Shown: positions 25,513 to 36,365, counted from the first letter of the stretch. The stretch is DNA of 64,000 bases from Vibrio nereis NBRC 15637 (GCF_001591105.1 NZ_BCUD01000009.1:91543-155542); one strand, 5' to 3'. The notes: a model not told the origin generated them from the letters alone. Program-made: numbers and translations.

Positions 25513-27138
25513 ATGTTGAGTGCGATACAACGTTTAGGCGGAGCAATGTTTACCCCAGTTTTACTCTTTCCGTTTGTCGGGATATTAGTAGGGCTCACCA
25601 TTGTTCTTAAAAACCCGGTTTTTGTTGGTGATTTGGCCGATAAAAGTGGCCTGTATTATCAAGTGTTACAAGTTATAGAAGAAGGTGGCTGGACCATCTT
25701 TCGAAATATGGCGCTACTGTTTGCTGTTGGACTACCGATTGGCTTAGCGAAAACTGCCCATGCCAGAGCCGCCATGGTCGTGATGGTTTCATACTTAGCC
25801 TTCAACTACTTTATTGGTGCAATGGGAGGTTTCTGGGGAGAGTTTTTTGGTGTCGACTTTTCTCAACCTATCGGCGGAACTTCAGGGTTAACCGAAATTG
25901 CAGGTATTAAAACCATCGATACTGGTATTTTTGGTGCCATTATAATCTCTGCTTTGGTTACCTGGATTCATAACCGTACCTTTGAAAAACAGCTACCCGC
26001 ATACTTAGGCATTTTCCAAGGTGCTTCTTTCGTAGCGATGCTCTCGTTCTTCGCTATGCTTCCTTCTGCTTGGTTAACCTTATATGTGTGGCCTTCGATT
26101 CAACATGGGATTTTAAATTTACAGCACTTCATGGTTGAGTCTGGCTCGTTTGGTGTTTGGCTCTATACCTTTCTTGAACGCATCTTAATCCCAACAGGTT
26201 TACATCACTTTGTGTATGCCCCATTTGTGTTCGGTAATGTGGCGACGCCAAATGGGATTGCAGTGGACTGGTTTACTAACCTAGAAGTGTTCACTCAATC
26301 TAGTCAAGCGATGCAAGACCTTTTCCCAGCTGGTGGCTTTGCATTGCACGGTAACTCCAAGATCTTTGGCTGTACAGGTATTGCACTCGCGATGTACCAC
26401 ACCGCGAAAGCAGAAAACCGTAAAAAGGTTGCCGCGTTACTTATACCAGCCACATTAACTGCGGTCATGGTTGGTATTACTGAGCCACTGGAATTTACTT
26501 TTCTCTTTATTGCCCCATGGCTATTTGCCATTCACGCATTGCTTGCCGGCACCATGGCGATGGTGATGTACAGCTTCGGTGTCGTAGGCAATATGGGGGG
26601 CGGTTTAATTGAATTTGCAACGGGTACCTGGATTCCATTGCTTGGTAACCATACCAGCATGGTGGTGACGCAAGTTACGATTGGCCTATGTTTCACCACG
26701 CTTTACTACTTCGTATTTAAGTACTTAATCGTCAAGTTCGATGTGCCAATTGCGGGCCGAGGCGAGGGCGAGATGAAACTGCACACCAAAGAAGATTTCA
26801 ATAAAAAACACGGGATTACGGGTAAGGGCAATCAAAGTGCCAGCCCACTTCAAATTCAAGCACTTGAGACCATTCATGGCTTAGGTGGGGTCGAAAACAT
26901 TGCAGACTTAAGCAACTGTGCGACTCGCTTACGCGTGACCGTGAAAGATGCAGATAAAGTCGAGTCTGCTGAATACTTTATGAGTACAGGCGCGGTGAAC
27001 TTAGTAAAAAGTGGCCAGGCCGTGCAAGTCATCATTGGTTTGAGTGTGCCCCAGCTACGTGAGGAGTGCGAAAAAATTGTTAACGAATATGAGCCAGAAC
27101 AACAAGCGGAAGGATTAACATTTAGCCCGGCTCGTTAA
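25513..27138 (+). CDS. PTS EIIBC component, alpha-glucoside type
   Basis: A 541-residue membrane permease of the glucose superfamily of PTS. The EIIC domain with about ten membrane segments fills residues 1-420 (GLPIGLAKTAHARAA; GITEPLEFTFLF, the conserved GITEP substrate motif; FALHGNSKIFG). A C-terminal EIIB domain begins near 455, with the phosphorylated cysteine in NCATRLRV. There is no EIIA domain, so it must borrow a soluble EIIA-Glc. It imports and phosphorylates an alpha-glucoside such as maltose or an isomer. It is the first gene of an operon with a GH4 phospho-alpha-glucosidase, as in the aglA/aglB and glvC/glvA pairs. Confidence 0.9.
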   Translation: MLSAIQRLGGAMFTPVLLFPFVGILVGLTIVLKNPVFVGDLADKSGLYYQVLQVIEEGGWTIFRNMALLFAVGLPIGLAKTAHARAAMVVMVSYLAFNYFIGAMGGFWGEFFGVDFSQPIGGTSGLTEIAGIKTIDTGIFGAIIISALVTWIHNRTFEKQLPAYLGIFQGASFVAMLSFFAMLPSAWLTLYVWPSIQHGILNLQHFMVESGSFGVWLYTFLERILIPTGLHHFVYAPFVFGNVATPNGIAVDWFTNLEVFTQSSQAMQDLFPAGGFALHGNSKIFGCTGIALAMYHTAKAENRKKVAALLIPATLTAVMVGITEPLEFTFLFIAPWLFAIHALLAGTMAMVMYSFGVVGNMGGGLIEFATGTWIPLLGNHTSMVVTQVTIGLCFTTLYYFVFKYLIVKFDVPIAGRGEGEMKLHTKEDFNKKHGITGKGNQSASPLQIQALETIHGLGGVENIADLSNCATRLRVTVKDADKVESAEYFMSTGAVNLVKSGQAVQVIIGLSVPQLREECEKIVNEYEPEQQAEGLTFSPAR

Positions 27139-27179
27139 ACCCCAAATATTAAGCAAAGAATTTTAAACAAGTATTGTAG

Positions 27180-28556
<1,377 letters not shown>

Positions 28557-28573
28557 CTGATAGTAACCAATCA

Positions 28574-28599
28574 TGCCCTGCCAGTGCAGGGCATTTTTT
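28574..28599 (+). terminator. Terminator after the phospho-glucosidase gene
   Basis: TGCCCTGC and GCAGGGCA arms with a 4-base loop and T-run. The SemiSWEET gene starts only 15 bases later, so it is either expressed by read-through or from a promoter overlapping the terminator. Confidence 0.85.
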
Positions 28600-28613
28600 A
28601 TAGGTAAAAATTG

Positions 28614-28904
28614 ATGATTGATATCACTATTCTTGGCTATATTGCGGCATTGTGTACGACGTGTTCATTTGTTCCACAAGTACTGTATATTCTAAAAACG
28701 AGAGATACCGCCTCTATCTCTTTAGCAATGTACAGCTGTTTTGTCTTTGGAGTGTTTCTTTGGTTTGTATATGGAATCGCTGTGCTAGATTGGCCCGTCA
28801 TCATTGCCAATGCGATGACCTTGTTACTCTCGAGTATTATTTTGTCTCTCAAAGTGCGTGATGTCATGAGAGAGCGAAAGTCATCTGTGCGCTGCCAACA
28901 GTAA
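28614..28904 (+). CDS. SemiSWEET sugar transporter (MtN3/PQ-loop)
   Basis: A 96-residue three-helix membrane protein. The PQ motif SFVPQVLYILKTRDT in helix 1 and the following SISLAMY are diagnostic of SemiSWEETs, which work as homodimers for facilitated sugar movement. The ATG at 28614 has an AGG about 8 bases upstream; a TTG just before it gives one more Met and is less likely. It sits directly after the alpha-glucoside PTS operon. A role in exporting free glucose released by the phospho-glucosidase is an attractive but unproven inference. Confidence 0.85.
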   Translation: MIDITILGYIAALCTTCSFVPQVLYILKTRDTASISLAMYSCFVFGVFLWFVYGIAVLDWPVIIANAMTLLLSSIILSLKVRDVMRERKSSVRCQQ

Positions 28905-29104
28905 GTCCATCTTCCTTTTACTCTGTTTTGTGTCTTTTTTGTTAAAAATATGTATTTTCTCTTTGGTGATAGAGATGTAATTACTCTATGCTACTCACTC
29001 AGTTTCGCATCGTGGTGTAAAAGCTAATTGCCATGAAGCTGAGTGTATTGTTTTACGTCAAGAGCACGGATTAAGGATAAAAACAAAATGAAAAGGATTC
29101 TGAA

Positions 29105-29884
29105 ATGAAAAAAATATTGTTTACGTTGTTGGTTTGCTTAGGCTTAACGAGTAATGCCATGGCCAAAGAGTGGAAAACGGTCCGCTTTATGGTCGAAGGT
29201 GCTTACCCTCCCTTCAACTGGACATCAGAAGACGGGGAGCTAGTGGGGTTTGATGTCGACTTAGCAAACGCCCTGTGTGAAGAGTTGCAAGTTAAGTGCG
29301 TTATCGGTAAACAGGATTGGGACGGCATTATTCCTGCGCTATTAGCGAGAAAAAGTGACGCGATTATAGCCGCCATGACGATCACCCCGGCAAGGGAGAA
29401 AAAAGTCGCGTTTACGGAACCATATGCGCTTGTCCCTCAGCGCTTTGTGATGAGTAAAGACCGCGAGATTGACCCAAGTGAAGCAGGAATGGATGGGATT
29501 GTTGTCGGTGTTCAGCGCGCGACGGTTGGCGATCAGTACCTAAGCCACGCGTACCCAGATATTGAGCTGCGTCGATACAATACGTTTGATGAAGCATTTA
29601 CCGATCTCATTAACGGCCGTTTAGATACGGTGTTCGGCGGCGCAATTGGTCTACGAAGCGGATTTCTGGATACGGATCAAGGCAAAGACTTTCACTTTAC
29701 AGGTCCTGCTTATTCTGAGCCAAAGTGGTTTGGCAAAGGGGTAGGCATTGCCGTTCGTAAACAAGACAAGGACTTGCAAGCACTGCTTAACAAAGGCCTT
29801 GCTGCTTTGATCGCAAATGGAAAACATAAGTCTATTGCGAGTAAGTATTTCCCTTACGACATTTACAATGTGGAAAGCATGTAA
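29105..29884 (+). CDS. Periplasmic amino-acid-binding protein, SBP family 3
   Basis: A 259-residue binding protein of the ArgT/HisJ/ArtJ kind. The signal peptide ends at NAMA (about 20). YPPFNW, LVGFDVDLANALCEEL, WDGIIPALLARKSDAIIAAMTITPAREKKVAFTEPY (split over residues 35-110) are the usual ligand-site segments. It binds a polar or basic amino acid. It has no permease or ATPase gene beside it, so it is either an orphan component of another ABC transporter or a scavenging/sensing protein. Confidence 0.88.
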   Translation: MKKILFTLLVCLGLTSNAMAKEWKTVRFMVEGAYPPFNWTSEDGELVGFDVDLANALCEELQVKCVIGKQDWDGIIPALLARKSDAIIAAMTITPAREKKVAFTEPYALVPQRFVMSKDREIDPSEAGMDGIVVGVQRATVGDQYLSHAYPDIELRRYNTFDEAFTDLINGRLDTVFGGAIGLRSGFLDTDQGKDFHFTGPAYSEPKWFGKGVGIAVRKQDKDLQALLNKGLAALIANGKHKSIASKYFPYDIYNVESM

Positions 29885-30015
29885 TATCGAGTTAACAAGC
29901 CTTGGTACGTTTATGTGCCAGGGCGTTTGACTGTCACCTTATCCTCCTTTTCCTTCGAACCTTCGTTTACTGCTATCAGTAAATTCATCCATTTAAGGTA
30001 AGAGTTCCATTAAAG

Positions 30016-30034
30016 ACTAGACGACTGGTCTAAT
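30016..30034. promoter_or_regulatory. Operator 1 of the TetR regulator
   Basis: ACTAGACGACTGGTCTAAT contains the palindrome TAGAC-N5-GTCTA and is identical to the copy at 30694-30712. It lies 19 bases before the tetR ATG, so autoregulation is expected. The word is close to the known NemR box. Confidence 0.75.
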
Positions 30035-30053
30035 CGGATCTATCATTGTCGCC

Positions 30054-30641
30054 ATGAACGCAAAAACGAATGATACACGCCAGCACATTTTAGAAGTCGG
30101 TTACGAGCTTATCGTTACTAAGGGCTTTACCAGTGTTGGCCTTTCTGAACTGTTAAAAACGGCGAACGTGCCGAAGGGCTCTTTTTATCATTACTTTAAG
30201 TCTAAAGAGCACTTTGGTGAGTCGTTGATCCAAGACTATTTTACTCACTACTTGGTCAATATCGCTGAACTGTTTGAGAATCCCGCTAAAACGGGTTACC
30301 AGTCTCTGATGGAGTATTTTGAGCGCTGGCTAGATGTTGATAATGGCAGCTGCAACGCCAATAAATGCTTGGTTGTAAAACTAAGCGCAGAAGTGTCTGA
30401 TTTGTCAGAGCCTATGCGTTTGGCGCTTAGAAGTGGTGCTGATAAGATCATTACCGCGATTGCTCAATGCATTGACAAAGGTATTGCTGATGGATCTATC
30501 AAGGTCAAAGACAGTGACAAAGCCGCACATCAAATCTATTACGTTTGGGTGGGTGCGAGTTTGTTGAACAAATTGTACCAAGATCAATCTGGGCTAAAAC
30601 AGTGCTTAGATAATACGAAACTGCTATTGAAAGGGCAGTAA
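30054..30641 (+). CDS. TetR-family regulator of an electrophile response
   Basis: A 195-residue TetR repressor. The N-terminal helix-turn-helix spans about 8-55 (GFTSVGLSELLKTANVPKGSFYHYFKSKEHFG is the classic signature, recognition helix near 40). The C-terminal ligand domain has several Cys (CNANKC near 105) that could sense electrophiles, as in NemR. It stands in front of an NADPH reductase and a GST, and identical operators precede it and the reductase. There is no obvious SD, so its expression is probably low. Confidence 0.9.
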   Translation: MNAKTNDTRQHILEVGYELIVTKGFTSVGLSELLKTANVPKGSFYHYFKSKEHFGESLIQDYFTHYLVNIAELFENPAKTGYQSLMEYFERWLDVDNGSCNANKCLVVKLSAEVSDLSEPMRLALRSGADKIITAIAQCIDKGIADGSIKVKDSDKAAHQIYYVWVGASLLNKLYQDQSGLKQCLDNTKLLLKGQ

Positions 30642-30657
30642 ATACTGCTCGTGAACG

Positions 30658-30684
30658 ACCGCCGATTTGTTTGGCGGTTTTTTT
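30658..30684 (+). terminator. Terminator between tetR and the reductase gene
   Basis: ACCGCC and GGCGGT arms followed by seven T bases. The second operator begins 10 bases later, so the reductase has its own promoter. Confidence 0.75.
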
Positions 30685-30693
30685 GAAAAGATA

Positions 30694-30712
30694 ACTAGAC
30701 GACTGGTCTAAT
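30694..30712. promoter_or_regulatory. Operator 2 of the TetR regulator
   Basis: An exact copy of the 19-base operator at 30016-30034, placed 31 bases before the reductase ATG. Confidence 0.75.
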
Positions 30713-30742
30713 TGCCCGGTCTATAACAAGGGGAAATATCCT

Positions 30743-31777
30743 ATGTCACCTTCACAAACTAACCGTCGTATTGTATTGGCCTCTCGTCCTCATGGCGCAC
30801 CCGAGGCAGAAAACTTTAGACTTGAAACAGTAGAGAAGCCCACTCCGCAAGACGGTGAAATGCTATTGCGTAGCGTTTATCTGTCTTTAGACCCTTACAT
30901 GCGTGGCCGTATGAGTGACGCAAAATCGTACGCAGAGCCAGTTGCCATTGATGATGTCATGGTTGGCGGCACAGTGTGTCAGGTTGAAGTATCTCGTCAC
31001 CCAGAGTTTGAGGTTGGCGAGTGGGTATTAGCGTACACAGGCTGGCAAGATTACGGCATTTCCAATGGTGAAGGTTTAATCAAGCTTGGCAAAAATCCTG
31101 AGCAGCCATCTTATGCATTGGGCGTTATGGGGATGCCAGGCTTTACTGCGTACATGGGGTTGTTAGATATCGGCCAACCAAAAGCAGGCGAAACGCTTGT
31201 TGTGGCCGCCGCTACTGGACCCGTTGGCGCGACCGTTGGGCAGATAGGCAAAATTAAAGGTTGTCGAGTCGTTGGTGTTGCGGGTGGTGAAGAAAAGTGC
31301 CGCTACGCAAAAGAAGTATTGGGTTTTGACGAATGTCTTGACCACCATGCGGAAGATTTTGCTCAGCAACTGGCGGAAGCTTGTGACAAAGGTATTGACG
31401 TCTACTTTGAAAACGTGGGCGGTAAGGTGTTTGATGCTGTCATGCCACTACTTAACAGCAGCGCACGCGTTCCGCTGTGTGGTTTGGTATCACAATACAA
31501 CGCTACCTCATTGCCAGAAGGCCCTGATCGCCTGTCGCTATTGATGGGTCAACTGTTGGTGAAACGCATCAAGATGCAAGGTTTCATTATTTTTGATGAC
31601 TACGCGCACCGTTACAGTGAATTCGCTGCAGACATGATGAAATGGCTGGCGGAAGGCCGTATTCAGTATAAAGAGCAAGTGATCGAAGGGCTGGAAAATG
31701 CACCGCAAGCATTTAAAGGTCTGCTTGAAGGCAAAAACTTTGGCAAGCTTGTGATTAAAACGAACGAACCGCTATAA
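30743..31777 (+). CDS. NADPH-dependent reductase, zinc-independent MDR (CurA/YncB-like)
   Basis: A 344-residue medium-chain dehydrogenase/reductase of the leukotriene B4 12-hydroxydehydrogenase kind. LSLDPYMRGRM (about 50-60) is the family signature of the N-terminal domain. The nucleotide fold holds AATGPVGATVGQIGK (about 153-167) and the NADPH-specific VVGVAGGEEKC. YFENVGGKVFDAV is the next conserved block. No zinc ligands are present. It reduces the double bond of reactive enones. Controlled by the preceding TetR protein, and followed after 19 bases by a GST in the same operon. Confidence 0.9.
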   Translation: MSPSQTNRRIVLASRPHGAPEAENFRLETVEKPTPQDGEMLLRSVYLSLDPYMRGRMSDAKSYAEPVAIDDVMVGGTVCQVEVSRHPEFEVGEWVLAYTGWQDYGISNGEGLIKLGKNPEQPSYALGVMGMPGFTAYMGLLDIGQPKAGETLVVAAATGPVGATVGQIGKIKGCRVVGVAGGEEKCRYAKEVLGFDECLDHHAEDFAQQLAEACDKGIDVYFENVGGKVFDAVMPLLNSSARVPLCGLVSQYNATSLPEGPDRLSLLMGQLLVKRIKMQGFIIFDDYAHRYSEFAADMMKWLAEGRIQYKEQVIEGLENAPQAFKGLLEGKNFGKLVIKTNEPL

Positions 31778-31796
31778 GAGCGAATAAGGAAATACA

Positions 31797-32429
31797 ATGA
31801 TCAAACTTCATCACTTAAACCAATCGCGCTCTAAGCGAATTATTTGGCTACTGGAAGAGCTTGGACTGGACTACGAAGTCGTTGCCTATCAACGTGATAG
31901 CGTTACGTTTCTTGCGCCACCAGAACTAAAAAGTGTGCACCCTTTGGGTAAGTCACCCGTCATTGAAGATAACGGCCAGGTGATTACCGAATCAGGCGCG
32001 ATCACTGAATACCTGATTGAACAATATGGTGCAGAAAAACTTGCCCCACAGCGCGGGACTCAAGCGTACGTTGAGTACCTGCAATGGATGCACTTTGCGG
32101 AAAGCTCAGCGATTCTACCACTATTGCTGAAGGTCTTTGTTGCCAAAGATGGCGCGGAAATGAACTTCCTGGATGGTTACGCTGATGTAGAAACGCAGAA
32201 AGTAATGAGTTATTTCAATCAATGTTTGGAAGGGAAAACTTACTTGGTTGAAGAACGTCTCACTGGCGCCGATATCATGATGTCGTTCATTGCTGAAATG
32301 TTGCATAAATTTGGTTTGCTAGCACAATTTGAAAATATCCAGCGTTATGCCGCGCTGTTGGCTGAGCATCCTGCTTATCAGAAAGCCAACATGCTTGAAG
32401 CAGAATATGATTCAACTGTTACCCACTAA
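31797..32429 (+). CDS. Glutathione S-transferase family protein
   Basis: A 210-residue cytosolic GST. The N-terminal thioredoxin-like domain (1-80) contains LNQSRSKRIIWLLEEL with the catalytic Ser region, HPLGKSPVI with the cis-Pro, and ESGAITEYL for glutathione binding. A helical C-terminal domain follows, with LTGADIMMSF as the N-capping box. It conjugates glutathione to electrophiles, which fits its place behind the enone reductase. A terminator ends the operon. Confidence 0.92.
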   Translation: MIKLHHLNQSRSKRIIWLLEELGLDYEVVAYQRDSVTFLAPPELKSVHPLGKSPVIEDNGQVITESGAITEYLIEQYGAEKLAPQRGTQAYVEYLQWMHFAESSAILPLLLKVFVAKDGAEMNFLDGYADVETQKVMSYFNQCLEGKTYLVEERLTGADIMMSFIAEMLHKFGLLAQFENIQRYAALLAEHPAYQKANMLEAEYDSTVTH

Positions 32430-32460
32430 CGCCTTGTAAGACGTTTACTATTGATGTTAA

Positions 32461-32487
32461 AGCCGCTGAGTAATTAGCGGCTTTTTT
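32461..32487 (+). terminator. Terminator after the GST gene
   Basis: AGCCGCT and AGCGGCT arms with an 8-base loop and T-run. Confidence 0.88.
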
Positions 32488-32723
32488 GATGCGGTCACAT
32501 TTCACATTGTTTAGCTTTTTTATTCCCATCGAGCACATCAGATACGCAAGGTCTCATTGAGCATCATTTCGTCAGTTCTCACTTAGCTGCCAGTTCGTTA
32601 CGCCAAGTGTAGGTATTGAGTGTGACCGCTGTATCTATATTCCAAATTTAACTTGATGCATAACAGCAAGATACGTACTGTAATTGCGATAAATTACAAT
32701 ATGTTACATAAAGGTTGGAATAC

Positions 32724-34322
32724 ATGTTTAAACGCAGTTGGTTATCAGTGGCTATTGCGGCTTTGGCTGTTTCTGGTTGCTCTGCCACATACGAATCGGC
32801 AGAAGAGTCCTACCAAGAGGGGAACGTGGCAGAGGCTCGCGAAGCATGGCAAGAGTTGGCAACAAATGGTGATGCCAGATCAATGCATCGCTTATATACG
32901 TCAACCAATCGTCCATCTGAAGATGATCTGTCTTGGCTTAAGCAAGCTGCCGATGCGGGCCTAACTCAAGCACAATATGATTATGGAATGGTTCTGTTTA
33001 AAAAAGAACAATTCAAAGACGCCCATTCCTACTTAACATCGGCTTCCGATGGCGACTTAGTGGCTGCTAAACAGTTCTTACAAGAGAACGAGAAATTGTT
33101 CCCACTATGGATAAAATCTGAAAGTGGTGATGCCGCCGCGACAAAGAAAGTAGCGGAACATTATTGGAATAAAAAAGAGTATAAAAATGCGACCAAATGG
33201 TTTGAGCGCTGTTCGAACCGATATAGGAGTTGTTCTTTTTACATTGGGCTATCTTACGATCAAGGTTATGGCGTAACTGAAGATAATGCTAAAGCCATTG
33301 AATGGTATACAAAATCAGCTGAGAACAATGGTTATACAGCTGCAGCTAGGAATTTAGCTTGGATGTATGAGAATGGTGAAGGTACCGCGATTGATAAGAA
33401 AAAAGCGTTCTACTGGATGTCTCAAGCGGAAAAAAGCCAACTCATTAAAGGCGTTACTACTGCAGAGTTAGGGCGTTATTACCTATACGGTATCGGTACG
33501 GAAAAAAACACCAAAAAAGCTTATGACTTGCTCAATAGAGTAGCGAAATCAAATGAATATGCTGCTTACAATCTGGCAAAGATGTATTACTTCGGTGACG
33601 GAGTTAAACGCGATTACAACAAGTCCTACGAATGGTTTTTGGTAGCAAGTAAAAAAGGTCATAGGGCGTCTGAATATTACGTTGGAAACCATCATTACCA
33701 TGGGTATGGCAGAGATAAGAACTTGTTGGAAGCTTACCAGTGGTTTAAAAAATCTGCCGATAAAGGGTACGTTGATGCTCAGTTCCGTTTGGGCTGGATG
33801 CTAAGTAGCAGCGAAGGTGTGGCGAAAAACTACCGCGAAGCGTTTAAGTGGTACCAAAAAGCAGCAGACCAGGGTTCTAGTACTGCTCAGAATAACCTCG
33901 GATACATGTACGATAATGGCCAAGGTACAGAGAAAAACAAAACGATGGCGTTTGAGTGGTACCAAAAGGCGGCGAGACTTGGAAGTGACGTAGGGCAGTA
34001 TAACGTTGGTCAATCGTACAAAGTTGGGTCAGGTGTTCGTAAAAGTGACCAACTAGCAGCGTACTGGCTTGCCAAAGCAGCTCAACAAAATTACAAAAGT
34101 GCTCAATCCAGTCTGGAGCAAGTTTTACCTAAGCTCAGAAGAATGAGAGTAAACGTTAAAGAGACAGAGGTTTATTCAAAACAGAGCTTTGATAGTCAGC
34201 CTAAAATGAGCCTAGGTAGAGGTACGAACGTTTACTTATTGTCCCAAGGCAGCAAGTGGACAGAGATCTACTACCCTAAAAATCACACGATTGGCTATAT
34301 CAATAACACGCATTTGTACTAG
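32724..34322 (+). CDS. Sel1-repeat lipoprotein with C-terminal SH3-like domain
   Basis: About 532 residues. The lipobox VSGC (about 17-20) follows a short hydrophobic segment, so it is anchored to a membrane facing the periplasm or surface. Residues of about 50-465 are Sel1-like repeats, each about 36 long, with forms such as AEAREAWQELATNGDA, AQYDYGMVLFKKEQ and AQNNLGYMYDNGQGTEKNK. The last 60 residues look like an SH3b domain. Sel1 proteins act as scaffolds for protein contacts. The ATG at 32724 has AAGG at good spacing; the TTG at 32715 is rejected. The next gene starts 10 bases later. Confidence 0.87.
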   Translation: MFKRSWLSVAIAALAVSGCSATYESAEESYQEGNVAEAREAWQELATNGDARSMHRLYTSTNRPSEDDLSWLKQAADAGLTQAQYDYGMVLFKKEQFKDAHSYLTSASDGDLVAAKQFLQENEKLFPLWIKSESGDAAATKKVAEHYWNKKEYKNATKWFERCSNRYRSCSFYIGLSYDQGYGVTEDNAKAIEWYTKSAENNGYTAAARNLAWMYENGEGTAIDKKKAFYWMSQAEKSQLIKGVTTAELGRYYLYGIGTEKNTKKAYDLLNRVAKSNEYAAYNLAKMYYFGDGVKRDYNKSYEWFLVASKKGHRASEYYVGNHHYHGYGRDKNLLEAYQWFKKSADKGYVDAQFRLGWMLSSSEGVAKNYREAFKWYQKAADQGSSTAQNNLGYMYDNGQGTEKNKTMAFEWYQKAARLGSDVGQYNVGQSYKVGSGVRKSDQLAAYWLAKAAQQNYKSAQSSLEQVLPKLRRMRVNVKETEVYSKQSFDSQPKMSLGRGTNVYLLSQGSKWTEIYYPKNHTIGYINNTHLY

Positions 34323-34332
34323 GTGAAATAAA

Positions 34333-34842
34333 ATGAAAAAGCTACTTTTGTCATTACTGCTAATGAGCAACGCAGTTTGGGCGAACCCAACGGTATTTGG
34401 TTTAACCATTGGTGAAACATCTGTAGATCAGCTAAAGAGCAAATATACGGTAAATCATACTGGCACCAACAAATACAGCCACGGCGATATGTACAATATC
34501 TCTCGAGATCAAATCAATTTTGAAGGGATTAGTGATGTAACAACGGTATTTGATACTTCAGGAAAATTGGTCGCGGTATTAACTGAACTGCCAAAAAACA
34601 AATTTGATTATTTGCACGGTGTGCTTGGGAATAAGTATCAGCTAGTTAGTCAGAAGGTTCCATTTGTAGGTAATAAGTCTGCAACTTACAAAGATGGTCA
34701 AACAGAAATCACGCTGAATGCTCCTCATATGAGCTTTCAGTTGTCTATGAACTATATCCATTCGGATCTGATGAAAGCATTTAATAACCAATCCAAGAAA
34801 GAGAAACAGCAAAAAGAACAGCGCGAAAGCTCCATGCTTTAA
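34333..34842 (+). CDS. Small secreted protein, unknown
   Basis: A 169-residue protein with a signal peptide ending at VWAN (about 17). The mature part begins with FGLTIGETSVDQLKSKY, a pattern seen in small periplasmic proteins that resemble a truncated beta-lactamase-inhibitor fold. It ends with a long lysine/glutamine-rich charged tail. It follows the Sel1 lipoprotein by 10 bases, so the two are likely one transcript and may work together. No family recognised with certainty. Confidence 0.72.
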   Translation: MKKLLLSLLLMSNAVWANPTVFGLTIGETSVDQLKSKYTVNHTGTNKYSHGDMYNISRDQINFEGISDVTTVFDTSGKLVAVLTELPKNKFDYLHGVLGNKYQLVSQKVPFVGNKSATYKDGQTEITLNAPHMSFQLSMNYIHSDLMKAFNNQSKKEKQQKEQRESSML

Positions 34843-34855
34843 AGTACTGAAACAT

Positions 34856-34889
34856 GCACCCATCAAAGAATCAGGTGATGGGTGCTTTT
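34856..34889 (+). terminator. Terminator after the Sel1 pair
   Basis: GCACCCATCA and TGATGGGTGC arms with a 10-base loop and TTTTC. Confidence 0.82.
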
Positions 34890-35076
34890 CTATCCCACCA
34901 TAAATCCAATCCTTCAATACCACATCAGTATATCGTTCTCTAAAATATTTTAAGGTAGAAGAAAAAGTTATAATTGCAACTATCATTATAACTGACTCCT
35001 CATGTTAGCCTGTGCTCGATCGCATTTGAGTACGCGAATGTATAACAAGTAAATTTCGTCGGGTTAGATATTATTA

Positions 35077-36336
35077 ATGAATAAAGTACAAGCAGGGTGG
35101 GCTTTAGGCGTCACGCTTACAACATTGATTATTGGTGGGATGTTTCTGGAAGACGCATCCCTTTACCTAAGGCTACTTATGGGGCTAGGGCTTGGGTTTG
35201 CGCTGACCAAGGGGACGCTGGGTTTTGCTGGTAGTGTCAATCGCGCGTATCGTCGGGGTTCAACGCAGCTACTTCAAACGTTGATGTTTATGTTTGTTGT
35301 TACTGCCGTTATTAATGCAGGTTTATTATTTAATACTCAAGCAGGCGATTATGACCTGTGGGTGAACCCGATCAATATGGGCCTTCTTGTTGGCGGCGTT
35401 ATGTTTGGTGCAGGGATGAGCCTGTCGAGTTGTTGCGCCAGCGGTGTAATGGTTGAAATGGTGGGGGATATTCCACGCGCGTTAACCACGCTGGTATTTT
35501 TTGGTGCTGGTGTATTCTTGGGCTTTCCATTGCAGGCGACTCAAGGTTGGATCCAGCAAACCGTTATCTCGACATCAAGTTATGATGGCAAAGGCGTATT
35601 CTTGCCCGATCTCTTTAGTTGGGGGCCGCTCAATGGCTACCTAATGTCTGTGTTATTAACCATTGTACTTGCTCTTGTTGTTGTTCAACTTGCTAAAAAA
35701 TACCAATCTAAACGTCAGCAAGAGGGGACATTCCACGGAGTGGAAGGCGAAACATTGCGTGAAGTGCTAGCACGAGAGCCGAAGCTTCAGAATCAAGGGT
35801 TTTGGAGCAAAGAAAGTTATCAGCGTTGGTTTGGCAACGTATGGCAAATGCGTACCTCTGCACTTGTTATTGCCTTGATTTGTGGCGTGATGCTGGTATC
35901 GACGGGGGCAGGTTGGGGAGCTTCAACGCCCTTTGGTATTTGGTTCGGTAAAGCTTTGATTCTGCTTGGCGCAAACCCAGCCGATGTGTCGGCTTTTACA
36001 CATCGACCTGAAGCCCTCTTTACTCTTCCGTTCTTCAGCCACAGCGTGAGCGTGCAAAACTTTGCGATTATGCTGGGAACCTTAGTTGCTGTATTGATGT
36101 TAGGTAAGTTTTCGTTCTCACTCAAAAAAGGCTACACCCTACGTCATTACTCTTTGTTTGCTGTGGGTGGTTTGCTCATGGGGTTTGGTACTCGCTTTGC
36201 GAATGGATGTAACGTCGGAGCTCTGTTCACACCGATTGTGAACTTTTCGCTCTCTGGTTGGGTGTTCCTAGCTGTACTTATAGTCGGCGGAATTTTAGGG
36301 AATCGCTTTCAAGCCGCAGTGTTGAAGACGTGTTAA
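35077..36336 (+). CDS. YeeE/YedE-family sulfur-compound transporter
   Basis: A 419-residue membrane protein of about ten helices, with two internally related halves. Each half carries the marker motif with cysteines: MSLSSCCASGVMVEM in the first, and FGTRFANGCNVGALF in the second. In TsuA-type proteins these lines of cysteines guide thiosulfate through the membrane. A soluble loop lies near 215-245. A role in uptake of thiosulfate or another sulfur compound is probable from the family. The gene stands alone with a bidirectional terminator behind it. Confidence 0.85.
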   Translation: MNKVQAGWALGVTLTTLIIGGMFLEDASLYLRLLMGLGLGFALTKGTLGFAGSVNRAYRRGSTQLLQTLMFMFVVTAVINAGLLFNTQAGDYDLWVNPINMGLLVGGVMFGAGMSLSSCCASGVMVEMVGDIPRALTTLVFFGAGVFLGFPLQATQGWIQQTVISTSSYDGKGVFLPDLFSWGPLNGYLMSVLLTIVLALVVVQLAKKYQSKRQQEGTFHGVEGETLREVLAREPKLQNQGFWSKESYQRWFGNVWQMRTSALVIALICGVMLVSTGAGWGASTPFGIWFGKALILLGANPADVSAFTHRPEALFTLPFFSHSVSVQNFAIMLGTLVAVLMLGKFSFSLKKGYTLRHYSLFAVGGLLMGFGTRFANGCNVGALFTPIVNFSLSGWVFLAVLIVGGILGNRFQAAVLKTC

Positions 36337-36365
36337 GCTGATAACGATTTTACGCTTTATATAAA

